From Weissella thailandensis (GTDB lineage Bacteria > Bacillota > Bacilli > Lactobacillales > Lactobacillaceae): a stretch of DNA of 46,455 nt. Under the pieces are notes generated by a model. The model was given only the letters and a program-made list of their open reading frames with translations. It was not told the DNA's origin and did no database searches. How positions within the stretch are numbered: position 1 is the first letter of the stretch; every line of letters begins with the position of its first letter. The stretch lies in the NCBI RefSeq assembly GCF_005405465.1, contig NZ_BJEC01000018.1, positions 1 to 46,455 of the forward strand. Reading direction: 5' to 3'. Below, in pieces: positions 7,890 to 15,293 of the stretch. Position numbers and translations under genes: made by a program.

Positions 7890-9152
7890 TTACTTCTCTT
7901 TCTTTTCGGTAACTCGGGCAACGATTTCACCATCTGATACTTGAACCGTGATGTCTTCATCCAACGCGACTTGTTTTAATTGCCGAACCACTTCAGTATC
8001 TTTTTTGGTCACACTATAACCACGACCCAACACAGCTAATGGACTCACCAATTGTAAGCCAGACGCAGCTTGACCAAAACGCTGTTTAGACTGGGTCATT
8101 TCATGTTGCATACTCATTTTTAATCTTGGCAATAATGTCTCCACTTGTTGCTTTTGCTGTGCAATTTGCGCTGTAACTGTTCTAATCAACTTGTCTTGCG
8201 CAATGTCCAAGCGTTGTAAATATCCTTCGTACAATCGTTCCGGATTCGTTAATACGTAACTTTGTTGTATCCGTGTTAACTGATCTTTACGTTGCGCAAT
8301 TTCACGTTGTAACAACGTGACTAGCTTTTGCTGATTTTGTTGAATAGCCAACCATAAATCTGCTAAGGGCATTGGTGTCGCCAATTCCGCAGCAGCAGTC
8401 GGTGTTGCAGCACGTTTATCAGCAATGAAATCAGCAATAGTTGTATCCGTTTCATGTCCCACAGAACTAATTACCGGAATCTTGACCGTTAATAACTGTC
8501 GGGCAATCTTTTCATCATTAAACGCCCATAAATCTTCTATCGATCCACCACCACGTCCAATGATCAACACATCATAATCCTGCGCTTGATTAACCGCTTC
8601 AATCTGTCGACATAAGGAAGGGACTGCGCCATCTCCCTGCACAACCGCTGGATATAGGACAATTTCAGCAATCGGATAGCGTCGCTGCACTGTTGTCATA
8701 ATATCGCGGATAACTGCACCACTTGGCGATGTAATGACTGCAATTTTCTTAGGAAACAGGGGTATCTCCGCTTGCCTAGCCTGAAATAAGCCTTCTTTAT
8801 CTAATTTTTCTTTTAATTGTTCGTATGCTTGATATAATGCACCGACACCATCAGGCGTAATCGTTTCAATAATCAGGCTATACGACCCATTAGGTGCATA
8901 AAGATCCATGTGACCACTAACATTGACTTTCATACCTGGTTCCAATTGGAATTTTAAACGGTTAAAAGCTGACTTAAACATCGTGACTGACAAAACTGCT
9001 TGATCATCTTTGATTTTAAAATATTGATGGCCTGGTCGTTGACGATAATTGGAAATCTCTCCTGTTACATAGACTTTTTTTAAATATGGATCAGCTGTAA
9101 ACTTACGCTTTAAGTAAGCAGTTAATGCTGAAACCGTTAAATACTCTGCCAT
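7890..9152 (-). CDS. xseA: Exodeoxyribonuclease VII large subunit
   Basis: The 420-residue catalytic subunit degrades single-stranded DNA from both ends. It has an N-terminal OB-fold (about 1-100, with GHQYFKIKDD at 41-50) and a catalytic core with VITSPSGAVIRD (139-150), IIGRGGGSIEDLW (197-209) and SSVGHETDTTIADFIADKR (229-247). A long helical region binding XseB follows, then a short C-terminal strand domain. Its start overlaps the 3' end of folD by 16 bases. The folD-xseA-xseB-ispA order is the standard Firmicute arrangement. Confidence 0.96.
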   Translation of the reverse strand: MAEYLTVSALTAYLKRKFTADPYLKKVYVTGEISNYRQRPGHQYFKIKDDQAVLSVTMFKSAFNRLKFQLEPGMKVNVSGHMDLYAPNGSYSLIIETITPDGVGALYQAYEQLKEKLDKEGLFQARQAEIPLFPKKIAVITSPSGAVIRDIMTTVQRRYPIAEIVLYPAVVQGDGAVPSLCRQIEAVNQAQDYDVLIIGRGGGSIEDLWAFNDEKIARQLLTVKIPVISSVGHETDTTIADFIADKRAATPTAAAELATPMPLADLWLAIQQNQQKLVTLLQREIAQRKDQLTRIQQSYVLTNPERLYEGYLQRLDIAQDKLIRTVTAQIAQQKQQVETLLPRLKMSMQHEMTQSKQRFGQAASGLQLVSPLAVLGRGYSVTKKDTEVVRQLKQVALDEDITVQVSDGEIVARVTEKKEK

Positions 9153-10027
9153 CCTTGCTCCAATTCTATTTGGTGATGCTTCGCAGCAAGTTCCACTGTG
9201 GTTTGTAGTAATGTTGCAATCGTCATCGGACCAACACCACCAGGGACAGGTGTAATGGCGCCAGCAACTTTTTCAGCTGACACAAAATTCACATCACCAA
9301 CTAACTTATTATTTGGTAATCGATTCATGCCGACATCCATGACAACAGCCCCTGGCTTCAAGTCAGCGCCCATTACTAAATCAGGAACCCCTGTGGCAAC
9401 CACGACAATATCTGCCATAGCTAATAACTCACGACGTAATGTCGCTGGTGTGTATTGATGTAATAATGTCACACTAACATTAGCAGCTTGTAATAGTGCA
9501 AACATTGGTCGACCAACAAGAATTGAACGTCCAATAACAACCGCATGTTTATTTGTTAAATCAATTTTCTCATGCTGTAACATGGTCATAATACCACGCG
9601 GTGTATTAGCAACGGGATAATAACCTACTTGGCCAGCATATAAGCGACCAATATTTTCGGGATGGAAACCATCAACATCTTTTTCCGGAATAATGGCTTC
9701 TTGTACTTTCTGTTCATTGATTTGTGATGGTACCGGACTTTGCACAAGAATTGCATCAATCGTATCATCAACATTTAATGCAGCTACTTTAGCTAAAATC
9801 TCTGCTTCAGTTGCCGTGCTTGGATATTTAAACGTTTCTGCATGGACACCTACTTTATTAGCCGCACGTTCTTTGTTACGAACATAGATTTCACTTGCCG
9901 GATCCTCACCTACTAAGACCACAGCTAAACCCGGAATTACCGATTGCTCTTTTAAAATAGCCGTCTGTTCTGAAACTGCGCTACGTAGTTTTTTAGCAAT
10001 CGCTTTACCATCAATAATCTTCGCCAT
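9137..10027 (-). CDS. folD: Methylene-THF dehydrogenase/cyclohydrolase
   Basis: Bifunctional one-carbon enzyme linking 5,10-methylene-THF and 10-formyl-THF, using NADP. The 296-residue protein has YVRNKERAA with the catalytic Lys near 52, PEKDVDGFHP (114-123), the GRSILVGRP nucleotide-binding turn and PVPGGVGPMT near the C-terminus. The folate-binding loop reads VQSPVPSQ where most FolDs have VQLPLP. Start at 10027 follows GAGGGTAAT; the upstream ATG at 10048 lacks a site. First gene of the operon running to rpoZ. Confidence 0.95.
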   Translation of the reverse strand: MAKIIDGKAIAKKLRSAVSEQTAILKEQSVIPGLAVVLVGEDPASEIYVRNKERAANKVGVHAETFKYPSTATEAEILAKVAALNVDDTIDAILVQSPVPSQINEQKVQEAIIPEKDVDGFHPENIGRLYAGQVGYYPVANTPRGIMTMLQHEKIDLTNKHAVVIGRSILVGRPMFALLQAANVSVTLLHQYTPATLRRELLAMADIVVVATGVPDLVMGADLKPGAVVMDVGMNRLPNNKLVGDVNFVSAEKVAGAITPVPGGVGPMTIATLLQTTVELAAKHHQIELEQGWQSI

Positions 10028-10097
10028 ATTACCCTCACTTTTATTCATTCTTGTGCATAAATTTTATCACACAATCACGCTTTTAACCACGTATAAC

Positions 10098-10156
10098 TCA
10101 ATATAAAAAGCGAATAAATCGCTTAATTTTAACGATTTATTCGCTTTCTATATTGA
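10098..10156. terminator. Long hairpin terminator upstream of folD
   Basis: Arms 10107-10121 and 10133-10147 (AAAGCGAATAAATCG and complement) pair perfectly. The stem extends with TCAATATA (10098-10105) and TATATTGA (10149-10156) after one mismatch. It separates the ECF gene from the folD operon. Confidence 0.85.
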
Positions 10157-10204
10157 ATATATAGCAACTATTTAACTTCTATCTTATGTGCATAAATATT
10201 GGAA

Positions 10205-10747
10205 CTAATTAACAGCAAAATGCTGGTAAATCTTAAATAGAATTGTCCCAACAATTGCAATGACTAAGGTGTTTACTAAGACAATCAATCCGCCCTCTTT
10301 CATTGATTCTACAAGTGACAGATTGTAGACCCAGTGATCTCCTAAAGGTGCAATAATTAACCAGACAACAATATTCGCAAGTAATTGCCAAATATTAAAC
10401 AAGACCAACTTTCTTGTTGTTAATTCACCAATAAAAATTGCTAAACGCCGGGTAATCAAACCAATGAATAGACCAAATAAACTATCGGCAATCGTCCAAG
10501 TCCACCACACAGTTGCCGTTGTACTATTAACCAATGCGTCACTTGTCGCATGACCAATAAAAGCTGTCACCGCACCTGAAATTGGTCCAAAAATGGCTGT
10601 TACCAACGATAACCAGGCTGGTGCCAAAGTAGCATTCTCCGTGGTATCACCGATTTGAACCGCTAAATATTTAAACAGAATTATGAAAACAATAATACTA
10701 ATGATTGTACCAATCACTTTATGTGATGCGATAACATTATGTTTCAT
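10205..10747 (-). CDS. ECF transporter S component, UPF0397 family
   Basis: The 180-residue, about five- or six-helix membrane protein has the UPF0397/ECF S-component pattern: a small N-terminal helix, IFGPISGAVTAFIGHATSDA (about 53-72), WWTWTIADSLFGLFIGLI (about 81-98), and a final hydrophobic pair. S components bind a vitamin or related micronutrient and work with a shared EcfT-EcfA-EcfA' energy module. No ATPase or T component is adjacent, so it would be a group II S protein using a module elsewhere. The ligand cannot be assigned; riboflavin-like labels for this family are not firm. GGAGG precedes the ATG. No riboswitch was recognised in the 80-base gap upstream. Confidence 0.82.
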   Translation of the reverse strand: MKHNVIASHKVIGTIISIIVFIILFKYLAVQIGDTTENATLAPAWLSLVTAIFGPISGAVTAFIGHATSDALVNSTTATVWWTWTIADSLFGLFIGLITRRLAIFIGELTTRKLVLFNIWQLLANIVVWLIIAPLGDHWVYNLSLVESMKEGGLIVLVNTLVIAIVGTILFKIYQHFAVN

Positions 10748-10829
10748 TATTTAATTCCTCCAATATAACTACCGACACCGTGTGCCCTAAACAATCAAAC
10801 ATTTCTCGACCAAGTTATGTATGCAAAGA

Positions 10830-11324
10830 TTACTTTGTTTCATCTTCAGCAGCTTTTTCTGCTTCTTTTTCCTCTTCAATTGCTTTTAACTTATTTTCAT
10901 TGATTACTTCAATTTGTTCATTAAAAAATGAGGCTATTTTTTCCTCAACAGATGTTGCATCATCCAAGAATGACTGTGCCGACGCCGCCTTTTTGATAAT
11001 CAAATGTGATTTCGTCACTAATGGATGTTCCACGATCATATACAATGATACTTCCGTCTCTGGATCATTAATAACAATTTTACGAATCGCATTAGTATAA
11101 CGAATTGGCAAATTAATAAGACTCGTTTCCAATCGTAAACTAATGGGCTCTTCCTCGTTAATTAACACTTCTGCACTAAATATTTGATTGTCAGCAACGT
11201 TCTTTTCAACAAAAGCAAACAACTCATCTAATGCAATCGTCGCTTGATCAGCAGCTTCAAATGTTTTTTGTTTATAATTTTCTTCAGTCAAGATTTCAAT
11301 GAAATCATTTCCTGTCATTTCCAT
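10830..11324 (-). CDS. Acidic hypothetical protein
   Basis: Not recognised. A 164-residue soluble protein with no signal peptide or membrane segment. Residues 1-130 look like a mixed alpha/beta domain (repeated strands such as AEVLINEEEP and EVSLYMIVEHP). The last 30 residues form a highly charged Glu/Lys/Ala helix (ENKLKAIEEEKEAEK), probably a coiled coil. Overall strongly acidic. AGGGG lies 7 bases before the ATG. It lies 82 bases upstream of the ECF gene with no clear terminator between them, so the two may share a transcript. Function unknown. Confidence 0.7.
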   Translation of the reverse strand: MEMTGNDFIEILTEENYKQKTFEAADQATIALDELFAFVEKNVADNQIFSAEVLINEEEPISLRLETSLINLPIRYTNAIRKIVINDPETEVSLYMIVEHPLVTKSHLIIKKAASAQSFLDDATSVEEKIASFFNEQIEVINENKLKAIEEEKEAEKAAEDETK

Positions 11325-11450
11325 GGGTTAACCCCTCTTCTCTAACTTTATATATAAGTTTAGCACACGGAACACGTTTTACACTAGCCACTGTATTGAA
11401 CAGCGTGTGAACAAAAGCGGTTTGAATTTGGTTGTATACACAACGCAACA

Positions 11451-11551
11451 AAAAAACTTGTACCAGATTTAATCTGTGAGGTGTACCCCGAAAGTTAAAG
11501 CAACAATTTAACTTTCGGGGTACACCTCATTAATCTGACACAAGGTTTTAT
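11451..11551. terminator. Large palindromic terminator / possible miniature element
   Basis: A perfect 22-bp inverted repeat (11478-11499 and 11507-11528; GAGGTGTACCCCGAAAGTTAAA and complement) has a 7-base loop. Imperfect outer arms extend it: AACTTGTACCAGATTTAAT against ATTAATCTGACACAAGGTT, with a CTGT bulge. A tracts lie on the left and T-rich sequence on the right. It follows nagB and would form a very stable terminator hairpin, but it is much longer than the other terminators here. Confidence 0.75.
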
Positions 11552-11589
11552 TTTAATAACCTTTTTTATATAGACTTAAGCTATTTTCG

Positions 11590-12318
11590 TTATTTCACAA
11601 TAATATTTTCACGATTCTTGATCTTAGCAGCTGCTGCGTGATCCACAATCACTGTGACATCTGAATGTGTTTGTAAAGCACTTGCTGGCATATTTTCTGT
11701 AACAGGTCCCTCAACCATTGCTGCGACAGCGTCTGCTTTATTCTCACCATAGGCAACTAATAGAATTTTCTTAGACTTTAAGATACTACCAATCCCCATT
11801 GAAATAGCTCGGCGAGGCACATCATCTTCATTAGCAAAAAAACGTGCATTGGCTGCAATCGTTGATGGTGTTAAGTCGACAGCATGTGTTTGACTATCAA
11901 ATGACGTTCCTGGTTCATTAAAGCCAATATGTCCGTTTTGACCTAAGCCCAATAATTGCAAATCAATTGGGTGGTTAGCGATGACTTTATCATAACGCAC
12001 AGTTTCCGCTTCAATATCATCAGCTAACCCATTAGGCACATAACTTTCTTTAAATGGCTTCGCATTGAATAGGTTTTGATTCATAAAGTAACGATAGCTC
12101 TGGTCATGCGTCCCTGCTAGTCCTTGATATTCATCTAAATTAATTGAAATTTTGTCTGAAAAATCAACATCGCTAGCTGTTAATGATTGATAAATTGAAA
12201 TAGGTGATGAACCGGTTGCTAAACCAAACACTTGTGCTTTATCTGCTAAGGCTTGTTTGAAAATTTCAAACCCAGCTTGACCGCCTGCTTGTTGATCTTT
12301 TACTTCAATAATTTTCAT
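11590..12318 (-). CDS. nagB: Glucosamine-6-phosphate deaminase
   Basis: Converts glucosamine-6-phosphate to fructose-6-phosphate and ammonia, feeding amino sugars into glycolysis. The 242-residue protein has [14 protein letters not shown] (phosphate loop), [11 protein letters not shown] with the catalytic Asp, and [14 protein letters not shown] with the active-site His. It is the short LAB/Bacillus form without the allosteric C-terminal extension of E. coli NagB. The start at 12318 is set by TGGAGTG 5-6 bases upstream; a start at 12366 lies inside the promoter. No nagA is adjacent. A NagR-like operator overlaps the transcription start. Confidence 0.95.
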   Translation of the reverse strand: MKIIEVKDQQAGGQAGFEIFKQALADKAQVFGLATGSSPISIYQSLTASDVDFSDKISINLDEYQGLAGTHDQSYRYFMNQNLFNAKPFKESYVPNGLADDIEAETVRYDKVIANHPIDLQLLGLGQNGHIGFNEPGTSFDSQTHAVDLTPSTIAANARFFANEDDVPRRAISMGIGSILKSKKILLVAYGENKADAVAAMVEGPVTENMPASALQTHSDVTVIVDHAAAAKIKNRENIIVK

Positions 12319-12341
12319 GATTACACTCCATTTATAACGTT

Positions 12342-12355
12342 TTGGTATAGACCAA
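12342..12355. promoter_or_regulatory. NagR/YvoA-type operator at nagB
   Basis: TTGGTATAGACCAA resembles the dre sites bound by GntR/HutC-family NagR (YvoA) repressors of amino-sugar genes. It lies immediately downstream of a -10 TATACT (12357-12362), so a bound repressor would block initiation. Match to the consensus is from memory. Confidence 0.65.
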
Positions 12356-12427
12356 TAGTATACCATTCACAATAAAATTGCAATCAAAACAATTCATCAC
12401 TGTTACTCAACACAAGCATAATAAAAA

Positions 12428-12458
12428 AAGCTGAGACAAAATAAATTGTCCCAACTTC
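12428..12458 (-). terminator. thrS terminator
   Basis: An imperfect hairpin between AAGCTGAGACAA and TTGTCCCAACTT, with A residues on one side, lies about 40 bases past the thrS stop. It belongs to a terminator style with a GAGACA core seen several times in this window. Confidence 0.65.
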
Positions 12459-12494
12459 ATTATGTTTAAAATTTATTCATGATGAATAATAGGT

Positions 12495-14474
12495 CTATTC
12501 ACCCTTAACGGCTTTTTCAAGCGTATCCAATGCACGTGAATGGTTAGCAATATCTGCAAGTAAGTCTTTCTCAAATTGATCAACAGACTTAACATTCGTA
12601 TCACGTGAACCGAAGCGACGAATCGTAACCGTATCATTTGAAACTTCCTCATCCCCAATAACTAGCGTATATGGAATCTTCAATGATTGTGCGTTACGAA
12701 TCAAGTAACCTAATTTCTCATTGCGGCCATCATATTCAGCACGAATACCTTGCTTAACCAAACGGTCCGTCAATTGTTGTGCGAACTCACCATGGGCCTC
12801 ACGGTTAACTGGGATAATACGTACTTGATGAGGAGCTAACCATGTTGGGAAGGCCCCCTTATACATCTCAGTTAGGTATGCAGTAAAGCGCTCCATCGTT
12901 GAAATAATACCACGGTGGATCATAACTGGGCGATGCAACTCACCATCTGAACCGACATAAGTAACGTCAAAACGCTCTGGTAGTAAGAAGTCCAGCTGAA
13001 TAGTTGATAATGTCTCTTCACCACCCAAGGCTGTCTTGATTTGTACATCCAACTTTGGACCGTAGAATGCCGCTTCACCTTCGGCCTCAAAGTATTCCAA
13101 GCCCATGTCATCCATGGCACCCTTCAACATACGCTGTGCTTTCTCCCACATGTCGTCATCATCAAAGTACTTCTCAGTATTCTTAGGATCACGGTATGAC
13201 AAACGGAAACGGTAATCAGTGATATCAAAGTCTTTGTAAACATCGACCATCAACTGCAAGATTTTCTTGAATTCATCTTCAATTTGGTCAAGCATCACAA
13301 AAGTGTGACCATCATTTAAGGTCATCTCACGGACACGTGACAACCCAGTCAACGCACCTGACTTTTCATAACGGTGCATCATACCAAGCTCAGCAACACG
13401 GAATGGCAAATCACGGTATGAACGTTGTTGGTGCTTGTAGACCATGATATGTGATGGACAGTTCATTGGACGTAATTCTAAGAATTCACCATCGCCCATA
13501 TCCATTGGTGGGAACATATCATCACGATAATGATCCCAGTGACCAGATTGCTTATATAGGTTTAGATTTGACAAAACTGGCGTATAAACATGTTGATAAC
13601 CGTCTTGTACTTCACGGTCAACAATATAACGCTCTAATGTACGACGAATTGCGGCACCATTAGGCATCCATACGGCTAATCCTGAACCAACTTCTTGTGA
13701 CGTAAAGAATAGATCTTGATCGGCACCAATCTTACGGTGGTCACGTTCTTTAGCTTCAGCACGGCGCTTCATTTCAGCATCCAAGTCATCGGCATTCCAA
13801 AATGCAGTTCCATAAATACGTTGTAGCATTGGATTAGATGACTTACCACGCCAGTAAGCACCAGCAACAGATGTCAACTTAAAGTGCTTGATCCAACCTG
13901 TTGATGGCACTAAACCACCACGGTCCAACTCAACATGTTCACCTTGAACGGCAATTGAAATGTGCTCATCAGCAGGTAAATCATTAATTAATTCAATTTT
14001 ATATGGATCATTCTTGAACATCTCCAAAGCTTCATCGCGGGTAATCTCGCGAGATACAATTGGTAAGTTCTCTTTAACGATCCGCTTCATCATCTTTTCA
14101 ATTTCAGGGAATTGTTCAACTGAAATTTGGTTTCCTTCAACCTTATCAGTATCGTAATAGAAACCATTAGAAATAAATGGTCCAACCCCATAATGAATCT
14201 GATCTGGGTAAAGACGATTCAAAGCCTGTGCCAATAAATGTGACACAGAATGACGAAGTAATTGTAGACCTTCTTCGTCATCTTTTGTAATTAATTCAAA
14301 ATTACCACTCTCTTTGATTGCATCATGCATACCAACATATTCGCCGTTTAACTTTCCAGAAACGGCCTTTTTAGCTAATGATGTTGAAATACTTTTTGCA
14401 ATTTCTAATGGTGTCACATCAACTGGAAATGTTTTTTCTGCACCATCTGGAAATGTAATTTGTACATCTGCCAT
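12495..14474 (-). CDS. thrS: Threonyl-tRNA synthetase, editing site altered
   Basis: Charges tRNA-Thr. The 659-residue protein has an N-terminal TGS domain (1-62), an N2 editing domain (about 65-225), a class II catalytic core ([14 protein letters not shown] and the zinc-site residues) and a C-terminal anticodon-binding domain. The editing HxxxH is intact (His75, His79). The second editing motif, usually C-R-G-P/G-H, reads D184-R-G-G-L188, so both the Cys and His are gone. This suggests weak or absent hydrolysis of Ser-tRNA-Thr. Catalytic parts look normal. Expression is controlled by the T-box upstream; AAGGAGAAATA-type spacing precedes the ATG. Confidence 0.96.
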   Translation of the reverse strand: MADVQITFPDGAEKTFPVDVTPLEIAKSISTSLAKKAVSGKLNGEYVGMHDAIKESGNFELITKDDEEGLQLLRHSVSHLLAQALNRLYPDQIHYGVGPFISNGFYYDTDKVEGNQISVEQFPEIEKMMKRIVKENLPIVSREITRDEALEMFKNDPYKIELINDLPADEHISIAVQGEHVELDRGGLVPSTGWIKHFKLTSVAGAYWRGKSSNPMLQRIYGTAFWNADDLDAEMKRRAEAKERDHRKIGADQDLFFTSQEVGSGLAVWMPNGAAIRRTLERYIVDREVQDGYQHVYTPVLSNLNLYKQSGHWDHYRDDMFPPMDMGDGEFLELRPMNCPSHIMVYKHQQRSYRDLPFRVAELGMMHRYEKSGALTGLSRVREMTLNDGHTFVMLDQIEDEFKKILQLMVDVYKDFDITDYRFRLSYRDPKNTEKYFDDDDMWEKAQRMLKGAMDDMGLEYFEAEGEAAFYGPKLDVQIKTALGGEETLSTIQLDFLLPERFDVTYVGSDGELHRPVMIHRGIISTMERFTAYLTEMYKGAFPTWLAPHQVRIIPVNREAHGEFAQQLTDRLVKQGIRAEYDGRNEKLGYLIRNAQSLKIPYTLVIGDEEVSNDTVTIRRFGSRDTNVKSVDQFEKDLLADIANHSRALDTLEKAVKGE

Positions 14475-14528
14475 AATTATTTCTCCTTAATATCTGTTGT
14501 TGATTAAATCACATCGAAATAAAACAAA

Positions 14529-14764
14529 AAGCGTCCCGTTATCAGAATTCATCCGATAACGGGGCGCTTATACACGGTACCACCCGAATTTATAACAGTA
14601 AAACTGTTACACTCTCATCCCTTAACGCGGGAAACGTTGCCGCTTATATCACAGCACACTCGGAAATAGTACCGCCTGACATATGTTACCAACTCACACC
14701 ACCGTTGGTTCTCTGTTAACATAACTTGTCAAACGACATGTTTTCTTCAACGTTTTTATATTCG
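14529..14764 (-). promoter_or_regulatory. T-box leader of thrS
   Basis: The T-box GGTGGTACC (minus strand, 14576-14584) precedes a terminator with arms 14529-14543 and 14555-14569 and a T run. Upstream lie the Stem I features, including AGAGAACC and GGTGGTGTGAGTTGG. A likely specifier ACU, followed by A, is at 14670-14668, fitting threonine. A -10 TATAAT is at 14771-14776, giving a transcript start near 14764. Uncharged tRNA-Thr would stabilise the antiterminator and allow thrS transcription. Confidence 0.92.
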
Positions 14765-14770
14765 ACTATT

Positions 14771-14776
14771 ATTATA
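14771..14776 (-). promoter_or_regulatory. -10 of the thrS promoter
   Basis: A perfect TATAAT on the minus strand lies just ahead of the T-box leader. No good -35 is visible (CTTTTA at 17 bases), so strength is uncertain. Confidence 0.5.
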
Positions 14777-14803
14777 CCTGAAAAGCTAAAAAATAAAAGG
14801 GTT

Positions 14804-15265
14804 TTATTTCGCTTGCTGGTTAGCTGTTACAATGAGTTGCTTTGTAAAGGCTTGTAATGCCTTAGTAGCTGTTGCATCAGGACTCAAATTAACCTTCACA
14901 CCTTCAGCACCTTTAATGGCACCCGTCTTTTCAAATTGTTGTTCAAATTTATCAATGGCAACCGCAAAATCATCACCATAGAAATCGTCACCCGACCCTG
15001 ATACACCGTAAACAATGCCACTAAGATCTGTATCAACTAAGTCTTCATAAAAATCCAATGCTTCATCAGGTAATGATCCCTTATCAAAGGTGTATGGTAC
15101 CACGACAACGATATCTGTATTTGTGCTTGAAATATCCTGAGGATCAACTAATTGGATATCTTCCTTAGTGACTTCAACTGATTCATTCTGAAATGTCTCA
15201 ACAATCACATCGGCTACATCTTCGTTATTACCCGTAATCGTTGCAAAATAAACTTTTGCTTGCAT
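14804..15265 (-). CDS. Flavodoxin
   Basis: The 153-residue FMN-binding electron carrier starts with the flavodoxin beta-strand and phosphate loop YFATITGNNEDVADVIVE (residues 6-23, T-x-T-G-N). It also has the SGSGDDFYGDDFAVA region near residues 87-102 that normally contacts the flavin ring. Short-chain flavodoxin size. It starts 28 bases after mutL, so it is probably read from the mutSL transcript although functionally unrelated. A weak AT-only hairpin (14791-14809) overlaps its stop and may end transcription. Partner proteins are unknown. Confidence 0.9.
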   Translation of the reverse strand: MQAKVYFATITGNNEDVADVIVETFQNESVEVTKEDIQLVDPQDISSTNTDIVVVVPYTFDKGSLPDEALDFYEDLVDTDLSGIVYGVSGSGDDFYGDDFAVAIDKFEQQFEKTGAIKGAEGVKVNLSPDATATKALQAFTKQLIVTANQQAK

Positions 15266-15293
15266 TTATCTTTCCCCTTACTTATCTAATAAA

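Noticed and set aside
10748-10829. Possible preQ1 or other small riboswitch before the ECF gene
   Set aside because: A small GGGCAC/GTGTC hairpin is present, but none of the known preQ1 class patterns could be matched.
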